DNA from: Combretum micranthum
Lineage: Eukaryota; Streptophyta; Magnoliopsida; Myrtales; Combretaceae
DNA: 64,000 nt
NCBI GenBank assembly: GCA_024138025.1
Contig: JAMXBD010000024.1
Location: forward strand, 2,418,001-2,482,000
Reading direction: 5' to 3'
In this document: piece after piece, positions 1 through 13,714 of the stretch
Numbering within the stretch: the first letter of the stretch is position 1
How the letters are laid out: every line of letters starts with the position of its first letter
Program-made: the position numbers and the translations under genes
Notes under the pieces: model-generated
Seen by the model: only the letters and a program-made list of their open reading frames with translations
Database searches by the model: none
Told to the model about the DNA's origin: nothing

Positions 1-2346
1 GGGACCTGAGTAACACTCGGACGCTCAGGGGTTTATATAAGTAGTTCGGGTACTCATACCGTCCTAGATATCGTTAAGTCAAAGAAAAGTAGCTTCCTCC
101 AGGGTTAATAGCCATTACTTAGCTCTATTTATACTCAGTCCGTATCATAAAAATAGTTCACCCGTTCTTATAAACGTTTGAACTAAACTATGGTACTTCC
201 TACCAAGTTTAAATAAATTTTCACCGATCTATACCCCCGTCGACTACCCGCCGTACCACTTAATGAAAGTCATCTCAAATGACAGGAGTGGCCTAAGCGC
301 CTAGATCTATCGTGCTCAAACCGAGCAAGGTGCCGCTCCCCGAACCAGATACCAACTTCCATCCCAAACTCATCAAACTATGGGGGTCGCCGTTAGGTTC
401 ATACATGACCTGGCGTAGGAATTGGATTTTAACGGCATAAATCACAAACAACAATCACATTTTAAGTTTTTTGATTATATATTTAGGTTTTATAAATGCT
501 TATCCTAACAGAGACAAGCAGGTTACTGCGTACCTGTATTAGCTCGGAGTTAATAGGGACGGCCGAGCGAGAATCAAATACTTTCAACAGAATTATTACA
601 ATTTTACACTTAGTTCAAGCTCAATATCAACCAATGTCATACATTATCATCCAAAGAAATTCAAATAAATCATCACAAGATTTTTAAAATAAGTAAAGGA
701 AATCACATATATAACATAACTAGTTTTAGCTTAACTCTCATGAAAATTCATTAATTGGTTAAATCTATAAATATATTTAAATCATGTTAAATTATATCAT
801 TTAATCATCATAATACATCAATTATCATATATCTATCTCATTTTAGATCAAATATATCCATTTGGTAAAGCAAATACCTATAAATCAATCAAAACAAGTT
901 TTCAACTTTATTTAGAAAATGTATCAGTTGGAAAGATGTAAAATTTAAGCACTGATACGTTTCGAATTTGTAAAAATTTAAAACATAAAGTTGTAGATCT
1001 CTTTCTTATCTTTCCAACGCAACTTGAATCATCTCAATCGGAGATCGGATGACAAAGTTACGGCTGATATACGAAAACATGTTTGAGCTGCAGGGTTCTA
1101 CGCCGGTTCCAACGTCGGCGGCGTTGAATGCAAAATTTGCCAGCGTTAAGGAACCCCGATTCTGGTCATGAAAAGTTATTTCAACACCGGCAGCGTTGAC
1201 TTCAAAGGCGGCGGCGTAAATCCTACACCGGCAAAGTACACCGGCAAATTTGCAGGCGTTGACAGCAGCGAAAATTTTCCAAAACTTTTCCCCTGTTTTT
1301 CCCTTTTACAAAACATATTTTTACACTTCTTCAACTCATTCCAAATCTTTCCAAGCTTATTATAAGTTCATTTATCACTTCTATCAATCAATCATCATCT
1401 CAAAACATCTATAACCCTATTCTAATCATCAAATCACCAATCATACTTCAAATTCACATATCAACTACTCATTCTTCAATTTTTCTATAATACTCATTCC
1501 CACACTTCCACATTCCTATGAGATGCAAACTACCCCTTCATTAATCACATAATCCCATTCAAACTATCATTCATGCACCAATCCAATCTCCTACCAAACA
1601 TCATCTCAAAATCCTATCTACCCTAACATTTACAAACAACACATTATAAGACATAAATTAAAAGACAAAGATTGCATTAAACTTACATAAGTGAATCTTG
1701 GCTTGAAATGTTATTCAAATCCTTAAGCTTGTTGTAAACCTTGTCTTAGGGTTTAGGCTTTTGGGTTGAGAAAAAGGAAGAAAGAAAGAAAGAAGAAAGA
1801 AAAGAAGTAAAATTCGTATGAAATTTTTGGCTGCAAAGAAGGAGGACTTATCTTGACCAATTAGAGTAATTTGTTATCCAAATCTTACCTTTAGGGGGTA
1901 TATTTGTCCTAGATTTAATTTGGGGAAAATTTCAAATGCATTTGAGTCAAATTTGAGCTCAAAAAGTGGGTCTTCTTTAGCCAAAAATTCTGTCATGTTT
2001 TAAGCAATTTCAAAAGCAATTTAATTAAATTCTAAACATAACATATGCATATTAATTGACAAAAAGACACACATTCATTAAGCTATTCACACATTTATTA
2101 TACTATACAAACATTTATAAACATCCAACCATAATATTAATTCTTAATACTAATCATATATAAAATAACACATTCCTTAATTATATTACTAAACATACAC
2201 ACATATATATATCATCCAAATATCATACTAGCATGTAATATAAGAATTTCTTGGCTATTTCATAACATAAACTAAATTCCTTATCGATCCTATAACTTAG
2301 GTCGATCTTATTTGATTTGGACTTTCGGGATGTACTTGGGTGGTTA
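1..2346. other. Unresolved left flank, no gene seen
   Basis: I see no convincing coding sequence here; the short open frames are AT-rich and resemble no family. About 1-420 is less AT-rich than the rest. About 430-2346 is very AT-rich and reads like LTR or untranslated retroelement DNA on the minus strand: it has a GC-rich island at about 1093-1275 with repeated CGGCGGCGTTGA-like words, and a purine-rich tract at about 1770-1808. It lies beyond the gag-like remnant of the A1 element, so it may be the rest of that element's internal region or a later insertion. I could not find paired LTR ends or a TSD. Confidence 0.4.
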
Positions 2347-2367
2347 CTTCATTTCTTCATTCTTCCT

Positions 2368-2805
2368 TCATCTTTCTAGCTTTCTTTTAATAGCTTTTAT
2401 GGGGCTAAGGGTCATTTTGGGCCTCTTTGCAATGAACTGCCTCAAGTAGCTTCTTATTGTCATCCTCCTACCCTTTTTAGAGGGACAATTCCTTGATGTG
2501 CTTGGTTCTCCTTGTTCACGAGTTCGTTGCGGGGCATTCTCTTCATCTAATTCAACCATTATCACATCATTAGCTTGGTCTCTTGGCATGGGGGTGTGTG
2601 ACCAGCTTCTACTTGGAGAACTTGTGTTTGGAGTTGGGTCGGCATGCCATCTGGAATCATGATTAAAACCATAGGGGTCGGAGACATGGTCATTCCAAAG
2701 GTGATGCATTTGTGGTACCATAGGTTCTACTTCTTGGCCTACCTCTTCATCTTCTTTTGGATCTTCCTCCTCCTCTTCTTCCACTACTTCCATGTTTTGT
2801 CCCAA
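2368..2805 (-). pseudogene. Hypothetical acidic/basic ORF in the A1 element interior
   Basis: I do not recognise this 145-codon minus-strand ORF. It opens with a run of glutamates (VVEEEEEEDPKEDEE), passes through a Ser/Pro-rich low-complexity stretch and ends in a basic tail rich in Arg and Lys. It lies downstream of the gag-like ORF at 2925..3323 in the direction of retroelement transcription, but in another frame, so the two are not one intact protein. The charge layout would fit a linker or C-terminal part of a gag-like polyprotein, but no CCHC knuckle is visible. No protease, reverse transcriptase or integrase follows in the visible DNA. It may be the relic of a non-autonomous element, or a chance ORF. 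Confidence 0.35.
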
Positions 2806-2924
2806 TCCTACATATCCAACCCACTCTTCATCTTGTGGCTATGTCAGAGTTAGCTCATAGAGATGTGGCAGCACATTTCAATACCCTCCGTACCAATAAA
2901 AAAGAACACTTCATTAGCTCGATT

Positions 2925-3323
2925 CTAATCAGTATGGTCGACGACCTCATCATGGGAAAAAATGTATAGCGGAGCCAAGAAGTTCCAAGTTCTTAAGTCG
3001 GCGAGAGTCGGGCGTCCATTATTCATGAATATAAATGTGGCCTCCTTGAGCATGTGAGTATTATAGTGGTAACCTATGAGTCGTTCCATGCCGTAGATAA
3101 CTTCCAAATCTGTCCAATTCACGTGCCTTCGGGAATCATACCCCATGCCTTCAATAACGTGATCCGACATGGTATTACATAATCCTCTCCTCCACTTGTT
3201 ATAGATTTCACAAGCAAACCTAAAGCGTCCTACAAGGGGAAAGTCCTCACACAAAAGTCTAACTTTCTGTCGGTACTCCACAAAGGTTTCATCATGCCTC
3301 ATTTCCAGGTGTTGGGCCTTCAC
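2925..3323 (-). pseudogene. Gag-like remnant of the A1 LTR retrotransposon
   Basis: The translated minus strand has the layout of a Ty3/Gypsy retrotransposon gag domain: a segment reading ETFVEYRQKVRLLCEDF, then KWRRGLCNTMSDHV, then a conserved-looking WTDLEVIYGMERL. The match is by general pattern (EY..K...L, then a [KR]...GL block) and not by a recognised family member. The first codon of the open frame is GTG; the first ATG is at about 3302. The ORF lies about 170 bp downstream of the primer-binding site, where gag is expected. It is short for a gag and ends in a stop before any nucleocapsid motif, so I call it decayed or partial. A splice-acceptor-like tract (TTCCTTTTCTTTTATAG on the minus strand) lies just upstream. 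Confidence 0.5.
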
Positions 3324-3494
3324 CCTAACTTCACCAAGGGTAAGCTATAAAAGAAAAGGAAGGTTATTAGCCTTTTTGGAAAAATCTAAGCTTTTCTAAC
3401 TATCTAAATCTAACCTTTATCTACTTAATTTTTTTCTTTTCTACCCTTTCTTCTTTTAGATTCATTCTTATTACTTTATTCTCTTAAACTTGTC

Positions 3495-3506
3495 GCTCTG
3501 ATACCA
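3495..3506 (-). promoter_or_regulatory. Primer-binding site for initiator tRNA-Met
   Basis: The minus strand reads TGGTATCAGAGC, which is complementary to the 3' end of plant initiator tRNA-Met and is the classic primer-binding site of many plant LTR retrotransposons. It lies 8 bp from the end of repeat A1 at 3515. This fixes polarity: the ...GTGACA end of family A is the 3' end of a 5' LTR, and the element interior runs leftward on the minus strand. Confidence 0.88.
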
Positions 3507-5620
3507 ACTTAAACTATCACGCCCCAAGGGGTGTCCAAAACATAGCAGTCTGTCACCTACAATATTAAAATTTAAGAATGACTCACACGAAAGTCTCATT
3601 ATCATATATAAGGCATACAACACGATAATAAGAGACGCCAGTAGGAAGTATAGTTTGAGCAAGTGATATAAAGTATGCAAGAATCTAGATAAACATTAAC
3701 CCACATATATAATTCATAAGTTTGTTACAAAAGCCTTACGGGCATTCCCCCACTAAATATCTTCCAAAGATCAAATCATAAATACTAAGTTTTTACAATA
3801 AAACTTAAATTACTTCACCACAAGATTTTAAAGGAAGTCCAATCTAGGTTTGTGATTGGATTTCCCCCAAAAGCTCCAAAAAGATGACTTATAAGGATAA
3901 ATGCAGGTCGTGGGTACAAAAGCAAATGCTCCTACGCATAGAAAAATCTACAGGGGTATAAGTGTTACTAGCTTAGTGAGAACATTCCCGGTTTACCATA
4001 TTTGGAACGAAAATTTTCAAACAAGTTTAATTATTCAAACAAGTGAGATGCAACAAACACATGAGCATACAAGACATATGGTTTTCTAGGAACCATATGT
4101 TGAATGAATTTAAGCCATTCATTTAGGGTTGGGTATACCAGCCAATTATGGCCAACTAATAAATTTTATAGTTCTTACCGGCTACTAATCACCACCAAAG
4201 ACATGTAGATCTTACCAGCTACTACTCACCATATGTAGATAATATTGGTTATGTCGACCACCACTATCATAGGCTTGTCCTGCCAAATGTATAATAGGGA
4301 TTGTAATGAGACTATACTCGTGAAATGCATGATTCAATTTTATTAAGAGTCTAACATTTAGTTATATTATTTTGAAGGTGATCATATAATTTTTAGACAT
4401 TCCAACATGGTAGTACAACATACAATTTATTATAGCCAATTCAAGACTCAATATGCTTAACATGAATTCGCCAAGTACTATAAATCACATGCACTCTTTC
4501 ATTTTATCTTTTTCAAGTGTCACTAAACTACAAGCACAAACATGAGTATGAAAAATAAAATGGAAGTAAACTTACTCGGCCATATCTTAATAATAGCTCC
4601 CTTAATCAAAATAATCATAGGGGTGGAAAACATTGTCCTCTTCCTTTCCTATAGAAAGGAAATATAAAAAATGAGTATTTCATGGAATTCCTACTCGAAT
4701 TTTCTAACTCTAGCTTCTATTTGCGATAAAATTCGTATTTGTGGAAATTCCAACCTAAAATGGCCATAACTTGCTCATTTTGACTCGAAACTTTGCATAT
4801 TATATGTCATTTTCTACCTACTCAAAAAGATTTATCCATTTCTAAGGTTATTTTTATCATAAAAAGTCATTTGGATCCCAAAAAGGTTCATTACAAAATC
4901 ATAAAGAATTTTCTAGCCTTTGACAAAACAAATTTTCTAACTTTTTTTCATCAAAAAATTTTTAACAAATACATAAATATTTGTATGGTTGAAAAATCCT
5001 TTGAATATATGTATATTTACTCATATTATATGCATGATTTTAGTGGTATTATCTCAATATTGATTTTTTTTGAAATAATTTGTCTTTAAGATTTTGAAAG
5101 ATAGCAACTTTGGAAATTTCCCTTTAAGTTGTTAAAAGGAAAACTTAAAAATTCTTAGGTCATTATAAGTAAATGTTTTCTCATTATAATTTCATTTCCT
5201 AACTTTTCTAAAGATAACTTAATTTTTGAAAAACTTGGTTTCCTTAAGATATCTACCAATTTTTATTTCTAGTGGTTGAAAATGAAGTTTCCAAAAGTTT
5301 TCTCTCAAGTTGTTGATTATCTCTAAGGTTTTGAGTTAGGTTATAAATATATTTCCTCTTTATATTCATTTTCCTTAGCAAATAAGTTTATCATTTCTAA
5401 AGCTTACTTTTTTTGGCTAATTTTTATTTTTCAAAGTGGGTTGATAGACTAGTGAGTTGGTTTTTACTTTAATTTGAAAACTTGTCTAGTTCTTGATGTT
5501 TATTATGAAGTTAATAAAAATTATTAGAAAAAGTTTTTATGAAAAATTTGCATAGCAAAGCATTGTCATCATTAAAGTTTTAACTCAAAATTTTCATGTT
5601 ATCATTTTGAAAAGATTGTG

Positions 5621-8600
5621 TGTAATCCCCTTGATTTTACATAACCCGGTTATAATAAATATTATAAATAAAATATAGAATCATAAATGAACTATAATAA
5701 AAATCATAAATCACTCCAAATTTTTCACGATTTAAATTTTTAAGTATGAACAAATTAGAATAAGGAATCTTTATCACTAAGACTTTAAAAGTTCATAATA
5801 TACGAAATAAAGAATAAAAAAAACTATTTAATATTTAAGAACCTAAGTTTTAATGTCTAAATATATATATATATTAAAACCTTCAAGTTAAATAATTCTG
5901 AGTCTATAAAAACTAAAATTATGATCTAATCTAGTAATTTATAATTAGTAAAAAGAACTAAGTAACAGATCTAAATTAAAATTAAATTTAATCTAATAAA
6001 AAGTCTAGAATAAATTTATAAATAGAAAGAATTCATATATAATTTCAAATCTTAAAAATTTATATAAAGTCTTAATTAAGGGCAATAAATTATTAATTTA
6101 TCAAAATACCACGAAACAAAACTTTTAAACAAATGAAATATAATTTACGATAGCAGGTGTAAAAACTGAAAAGTAAAAGTATTAAACTAAAGGTTCTATG
6201 TATACTATCACATTCAGAATATTTAATATTGTTAACATGTAAATTTTTATCCAAAAATATTATCAAATCAGTATTATCATACGTGTCATTTAGATCCATA
6301 AAATTAATTTTTTTCATCAATTTATATTTTCCCTCACTCCTTATATATTTATTGATTATAAATTTATCATTTTTTTTGTTTTTGTATTTTCATATATCGT
6401 AACTCAATTGCATTTTTTTTTTGCTTTGATTTTGTTTTACGTAATGTGATTTGTTTTCATTATGAATTCTCTGATGCGCACAAGTTATAAGCAAAACAAA
6501 AATTCAAACACATATACACATATCTTTAATAAAAATTCTATATATACCATAATGTTTACTATTTAATAACACGAATATGAAACTTCTCTAAAAATATTAC
6601 TAAATCAGTATAAACATACGTATCACTTAAACCTGCAAAATTGATTTTTTTCACAAGTTATACCTCACTCCTTACATAATTGAATAAATTTATCATCTTC
6701 TTTTTGTTTTTGTATTTCTATTCATCTACTCACTTACAATTTTTTTGTTTTCGTTTTACGTTTTTGCTTTTGATTTCACTTTGAACTTCTCCAGGACGTG
6801 CCGACCTTCTAACAAAAAGTGAAAAATTAAACACATATATATTAATATAACCTTTAATAAAATTCTATGTATACCATAGTATTCATAATATTTGATAAGG
6901 AATATGGAAAATTTTCATCTCAAAATATTACCGAATCAATATTTATCATACGTATCACAGACCCGTAAAATTTGATTTTTTTCAAAGTCTAAATATTTTC
7001 GTCACCCTTACATAGTTGTGGGTATAAATTCATCATCTTCTCTTTATTTTGGTATTTTCATTTAACCTATCTTTCTTACATTTTTTTTCTTTAAATCAAT
7101 TTTGTATGCATACGGTACAATTGCACATAGAATTCATTGAAATTCCCTTGAAATTCACACAGCCGAAATGCATCTACAACTTGCCAACTAAAATAATGAA
7201 CTTTCCTGGCAAGTTAGCAAAAACTTGCTCTTCACGTTCAAAGCTATATAAATTCTCATCATCCATCTTTATCTCATGCCATCTTCAATTGCTCTCTGTC
7301 TCATTCTCTTTCTTTCTGTCTTTCGAATTTTCTTTTTTATTCCAACCTCTTTCTTGATTATTTCTCTAGATCGTATAGAATATATATATATATATACACA
7401 CAATGCAAGGATTTCGTTTCCAGATGCCCCTTCTCAATCAATTCAATAACTTTCCTCCATCTATAAAAATATATATATATATAATATATATTTTAACTTT
7501 CATAAATCAAAACCCTGCAAAACTTCTAAATCCATAAACTTTTACATATATCAACTATTTTCAATTCGAAAGACACATAAGGATCGTGGGATAGTGCTCT
7601 TCAAAACAAAACTATACTTGGTAAGATTCTATCTACTCAAAAAAAAAAAATTAAACTAATTAATTAATTAATAAGATTTAGTTATAAAATCTGTTATATT
7701 CCGAATGTTATTGTTGTTGTTATTATTATTATTATTATTATGATTCTATTGTTGTTACTGTTGTTAATTTCATTAATATTATCATTATTACTATCATTAT
7801 TGTCAACAATGATGTGATTATTATTACTACTATAATTAGTGATATTATTATTATTATTATTATTATTACCCATGTTAGTATTAGTAATATGTTAATGATA
7901 CTATTATTTTGATAATTGTTGTTATTAATACCAATTAATATTATTTTTATCGGCATTAATGAATATCATTATCATTATAAAATATATTATTATAAACAAT
8001 ATTATTAATGATACTACCACTATTATGATTATTACTAGTATTATTATTACTATGATATGTGTTATTATTATTGTTATCTTTAAGATTACTACTATTTTAA
8101 ATACAGTTATTATGAAAAATAATATTGGTATTACTAGCGAATTACCTTATAATTAACATTATTATCATTATTATTTATATTATTGTACTTTATAAATAAA
8201 ATAAAGTATAATAATTGTAAAATACTTGTTTTATGCATAAGAATGGAAATTGGAATAAGATAAATTTTTGAATAATAAATACCTTTTACATATCAAGAAA
8301 ATTATATGAAGTATATAAAAAGAAACACGACACTAAATAATAGTAAATAAATACGAATTTTATAATAGGTCAGATAAGGAACAATATAAAAATAGCAATA
8401 ATAATAATTATAAAAATATAAACCTACTAAATATGAATTTTTTTTTCAAATATCCAATAGATATATATAAATACCTAACAAGACCAGGACAAGCAAAATG
8501 AAGATAAATAATATAAATAAGACTAGTATATCTTAAATGAAATATTTTACTAAGAAAAATCATATTAGATTGATTAAGCTAATTAAAATAGATTTAGAAA

Positions 8601-10195
8601 TTGAATTAGGCAATTAGTTTCAGTTAATTAATATACTAAGTAAAACCATAAAAAGAAAGGAGTACGTAATTTCTAAAATATGTCTAATTTAGAATTAGTA
8701 ATAGTATAAGTTATATCATAACTAATCCGGTGAATATGTTATTTCAAATATCTTATCTTCGGAACTAATAGAAGAATAGATTAGTAAAATAATAAATATC
8801 TGTTACTTTATTTTCATAGGAATTCGATTAAATTAATAGACACCGTAATAATTAAGTTTAATTTAAAATTAGGTGATTAAAGTTGGCACCCTTAATTTTA
8901 GGAAAACTTCTCTTACAGGAATAATCGTATAATAATAAATATATGTTATTTCATTCCATAGGAATATAAATCGGTTCTCGAACTATCGGTAGCTTATTAC
9001 AGTGATATAGCGAGGACCACAGGTGAGGGACTTTGACCTTATCATATTGTTTATGCTTGTAGTTAGTTGCATTGATAATAACATCTCAAACTGAATTGCA
9101 TGTGGGTTTGGGTAAATTGCATGCTGCTTGTGATGTGGAATTGCCAAACCTTATTATAATTAACAATTTCATTGTATGATAACAATTGTATGGAGCATGT
9201 TGATGTTTGTTTGTAATTGTATGATCGCCTTAAACCTGACTAAAAACTATTGGTACCATAAAACGGAATGGACATGCATCGCATATATTGCATAAATTGC
9301 ATTTTTAAAAGCGTAGTAGTCTATTACGTATTGGCCATCCAGGACTCTGATAAACGCTTGGTATGCCTATATGGAAAATAGACTACGCAAGGTTACCTTT
9401 GTTCTGTTGGTACCATAAGAACTAAGTAGTAAATGAAGGACGCCGCTTATGGTATTGCTTGGATGACTAATGCTTAGGGAGTTGCTAAAGGTATGAACAG
9501 GGGATGGTTTGTTAAGCTGTCATATTAAAAGTGATAACCTCAATACGAGAAATCGTAGATTCCCCTGTATGCTTGGCTTCTTCTGGATAGACTATGTACT
9601 ACTAGGTTCCTTCAACCGTGATGAGAGGGGTAAATCTCCATCCTGCTCTGGACTCCGGATTCTCCAAGCTTGTATTTGTTCATATGCTTGATTATGGCAT
9701 TACATATGTTTGCTAATTAAACTTGATTTCTATTGTTTGATATGTGGTCTGGTCAGGTCAGGTTATCTCACTGAGCGTGTGGTTTTGCTCACCCTCCAAC
9801 AGTCTTTGTGCAGGTATAACGTTAGCTGGGATTGGGTTAACCATGAGTGAAGAGTGCTATATCAAAAGACCTTGCTGAAGATAGTTTCATAGATTATATT
9901 GGTCTCAAAGAATAAATTAGATAAATTGTATAATTGATTAAGAATTTGTATTTTATAGGTTTGATCTCAATTTCATTATTTGGTAGGGGATACCGATTTT
10001 CTACGGTTCTGGCAAACTAAGGAAAATCGGAATCCTTAGTATTTATATAATATATTGGCATGACTACATTACATGTAACAATTATAAAATAGAGTCTTGT
10101 AATATCTGACTTGCAAGACGGTTCTCATATTACGGGTGCACACGTGGTATGATGACTACAGGATAATACTACTAGGCCCTATTTTGGGCATGACA
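5621..10195 (+). mobile_element. Solo LTR B1 (family B) inserted in A1
   Basis: It starts TGTAATCCCC and ends GGGCATGACA, the same terminal pattern as family A, but the middle differs and matches B2 and B3. The flanks are TTGTG (5616-5620) and TTATG (10196-10200), a TSD with one transition. A1 sequence resumes directly on the right. A TATA-like TATATAAA lies at 7245-7252. About 9000-9800 has the B-type module with CACTGAGC, AACAGTC and CAGGT words that also occurs near 33260 and 59500. The 4.6 kb length comes partly from a TTA/ATT-rich tract at 7708-8190. There are no retroviral ORFs, so I call it a solo LTR. Confidence 0.82.
7708..8190. repeat. Imperfect TTA/ATT trinucleotide tract
   Basis: About 480 bp made largely of TTA, ATT, TTG and ACT triplets. 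It creates long isoleucine-rich reading frames on both strands that are not genes. It lies inside B1; B3 has a similar tract at 57990-58200, so a triplet-rich segment may be an old feature of family B that expanded separately. Confidence 0.85.
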
Positions 10196-10550
10196 TTATG
10201 TATCTCTACTTAGTTAGATTTTTACAGAAATCCTCTTATTGACACTTTGGAATTTCATGATGAGTTTGTATAAAATTTTGAAAAGAATTTATTGTGAACC
10301 ATTTTCTAAATCTTTGATGAGAAATATTTACTAAGTGACAAAAATTCATTTTTTTAAAAGTGAGTTTAGTCTTGTTTCTATATTAAAGAAAGAACCCCTT
10401 GTTATTTTTATTAAGACAACAACATCTTAATCATGCATGAATATGATTATTAGCCATGAAAAGATAGTAATAATATATAATAAGATATAAAGAGATATAT
10501 AAGGAGCAAATTGTCACGCTCCAAAGGGTACCCTAAACGCCACAGTCCAC

Positions 10551-10614
10551 CACACTTGATATCTAAACTCAAGTATGACAATCTTAGTTATTTCATGAGT
10601 TCAAACACCGGGTG
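10551..10614 (-). other. 3'-terminal hairpin of LTR A2
   Basis: Arms around AAACTCA and TGAGTTC pair, with outer CAC/GTG pairing. This is the same place as the hairpin in the other family A copies but with different bases, and pairing is kept. Confidence 0.55.
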
Positions 10615-10664
10615 TAAGGCTCACTGTCACGCCCCGAAGGGTACCCTAAACGTGGCAGTCCGTT

Positions 10665-10727
10665 GTACACAATATTAAAGCCTAAGAATGACCACCTCAG
10701 TCACGCGAAGGCTTCCATACTATGTAC
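10665..10727 (-). other. 3'-terminal hairpin of LTR A3
   Basis: Arms AAAGCCT and AGGCTTC, with outer GTAC/GTAC pairing. Compared with A10 the bases differ in both arms but the pairing is kept. It lies about 40 bp from the LTR 3' end. Confidence 0.6.
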
Positions 10728-12319
10728 AAGGCGTCTAACACATAAAGGAGACACATCGGAATGATACATTTTATGTTGATACAATTGAGTAACAATGTAA
10801 AGGAAATACAATTTACTATACTTCAGATACAAATCACTATACTTCAAAATACAAATCGTTCAACTTCGATTACATTCATCCACAGACTTCCCTACATAAA
10901 CTATTACAAGACAAATCATAATCTAGCTGATAACTTCAACATTCGCATTCTTTGCCAAAATCCCGGAGTCATTCCCGGCTCCAATCAATTCAGTCCTCAC
11001 TTTGCATTCTTGAGGTAACCTGTTCATTTAAACAACTATAGGGTATAAGCTATACTAGCTTAGTGAGAATTTCCTTAATTCCGTACCATACAAGCAAGTT
11101 ATAATCAACCATATGCTATGCATGAACAAACACATGAGCAAACAATTATGTATGGGTATCCGGAACCCACACACAGAACGGATTTACACCCTCCGTATCT
11201 TGCGTTAGGGATGGTATTGAAGTCTACATGACTGCTGCTAGTCCCCAAGCCTTCGGCTCATAGCATTGGCCTCGGCTAGGCTCACACATGGAATGCATCC
11301 CCAATGCGCCTTAGTTTCCTATGAATGAGCTCTGATCCCGGGTCTCATTATCCAAACGAGTCATCGACCATACGATCGACCTGCGTAGAAGTAGCACGCT
11401 ACCAAATGCAATATGTCCGATGCGATGCATGATCAATTTACTTTTTGCTTAAGTCAAAATATTTATACATTCTTTAGAGTGACCAGCCAATATCATACAC
11501 ATAACATAAATAATATGAACAGTGCAGTTACCCAATCAAATCGTGGTTTCGATATGCTTTAGTATTCTTTGACATACATTCATCACAGCTTCATCATATA
11601 TCCCATCCCCATTCATATCGATTTTTATCTTGTTCCTATAATCTAATGCAACTAACTACAAAGCACAATCAAGGTAACAAAACAAGGAGAAAACTCACTC
11701 GGCCATTGGATCATCGGTCTTCTAGTAATAATAACCCGGTGGTAGGAAATCGTCGAATTCGGGATCACCTAAAAAGGAAGAAATACTCTAATAAGTATTT
11801 CAACTCAAACTAATCCAACGACTTCATACGAACTATCAAATTCGTAATTCGCGTCCTAAGCGGGAATTCCAACTTAAAACGGTTATAACTTGGTCATTTT
11901 AACTTGGAATCTCGCAAATTATATATCGATTTCTATCTACTTCGAAAGATCTACCTAATTCTAATATTATATTTAAGTTTTGAAAACATTGAAGCTTCGA
12001 AAAGGTCAGATCAGATTAGGGAAGCAACAATTTCAATTTCCGAAAAAATAGTTTTGTAAGAGTTTGTAATGTTCCTACTATATAAATTGGCTATACATGC
12101 AATATGAATGATTTCCTAACATGAATGACATGAGATGAGCTTAATGTATGCATGGTCTTGATGATTCTTGCTACAAGAAAATTTCATAACTCCTTATATT
12201 ACAAGACTTCAAGGATAACTGCTTTTAAGAATATTAGTTTCCTAACTTTGATTATTTCCATTTGTTTTGGATTTATTACTTAAGAGAATATAATTATTTT
12301 TTTAAATTGAGTCTTCATT

Positions 12320-13062
12320 ATATCTATTACTTATGACCTTACTACATAAAAATTTTCATTTTACACTTGTAAATATGTTTCCAATATGATTTACTCAAAA
12401 ATCCGAATTTTAGAAAATCCACTTTTTGAATGATTCATTTGGGGAAAACTTATTTAAAACATTAAAATTTAAGGCTTTACTATATCAATTACCTAAGGAC
12501 TTCATTTAACACATAAAACTTGCAATTTGAGCTCAAATACTAAGTGATTACTAATGCATCATCTCAAATTACGAATTTGACAATTGATCACTAACTCAAA
12601 ATTTTTCATTTTAATTCCATTACTTGTTTAACACCTTACTCATGCCTAAACTCATTTTAACTTGTAAAAATCATTGCTTAATGATATCTATTACCTATAT
12701 ACTTCATTTTTCACATAAAACATGAGTTTTGGAGTTGATACATGGGTTCTAAAAATTGGTCTTGATTGGGATTCGAATTCACAAAATTCATTTGTGGTTA
12801 TATCTTTTGATAAAATCTATCTAAGCCCATGAAAATCCATTCCTTACATATCATATCCTAAGAACCTTTCATTTCTTAAATAAAAACTTCATTTTTGAGT
12901 TGGTAAACATGTTTTTTAAAATAGGCCTTGGCCAAAATCCGAAAATAGAATTTTTATTTTGAAAATAACTTTTGAAAATCACTTTTGATTCTTGTAAAAA
13001 GAAGTCTTGATGATATACATATATTAAGCCTTCATTTTCTTAAGTAAAAATTACATTTTGAC
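12320..13062. repeat. Degenerate tandem repeat of about 165 bp in A3
   Basis: Successive units contain the same word order: a CTATTACCTA-like block, then CTTCATTT, then ACATTTTGA or ATTTTTGAGTTGG, then a short spacer and CCAAAATCCGAA-like sequence. Unit starts are near 12320, 12480, 12681, 12846 and 13012, and one continues beyond the C1 insertion near 15911. Related units occur in A2 at about 19820-20560. Confidence 0.65.
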
Positions 13063-13706
13063 ACTTGTGTAGACACCCAATTTTTGCCCAATTAATTAAG
13101 GCTTAAAATTTAATTAAACTCATTTTTTTCAAAAGCCTAAAGTATTGATGAAATTGGCTAAGTGATCAAGGCACAGGCCAAATGGCCTGTTGGTTAAATA
13201 CATTGACCCAAACACACTCAAGCTCAAGGACACAGGTTCAAACCCTAACAAAGGCAAATTTTTGCCTTTTTATCATTTTTGTCTTTTCATCTTTCTCAAA
13301 GTGACTTTTGCCTTACTTTGCATCAGTTTTTAACTGACAAAACAACATTAATTGTTTAAATTGATGAAGCAATTGCAAAGTGGTTATGGAATATGAAAGA
13401 TTAGTGCACAATTCATGTACAAAAACAACTCAAAGTCACAAATTCGTGCTAAAAAAATTGGGAAAAAATTCAATTTGTAAAAGCATTCAATTGCACTTAA
13501 ATGAGGAGTTACAAGAATTGAATGGAAATTGGATGATTTATCTACCCAAATTAAATGATTTGATGAAGGATATGAGAAATCAATCATCAATTCATCAGTT
13601 TCAAACAAATTAATCACGAATTTTCGAATTAAATTCGTGAAAAATCAAGAGGCAAAAATCGATTCGTTTTTGAAACTGAACGAAACGTAAAATTGAGCTT
13701 GCAACC

Positions 13707-13714
13707 TATAAATA
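13707..13714 (+). promoter_or_regulatory. TATA box of LTR C1
   Basis: TATAAATA followed by GGGGG, 639 bp into the LTR, the expected place for the end of U3. Confidence 0.65.

Noticed and set aside
1..420. A less AT-rich segment that might be a gene or a structured RNA
   Set aside because: No long frame on either strand, no tRNA or rRNA pattern, and it is cut by the window edge.
7738..8156. Isoleucine-rich ORFs on both strands
   Set aside because: Produced by the TTA/ATT triplet tract.
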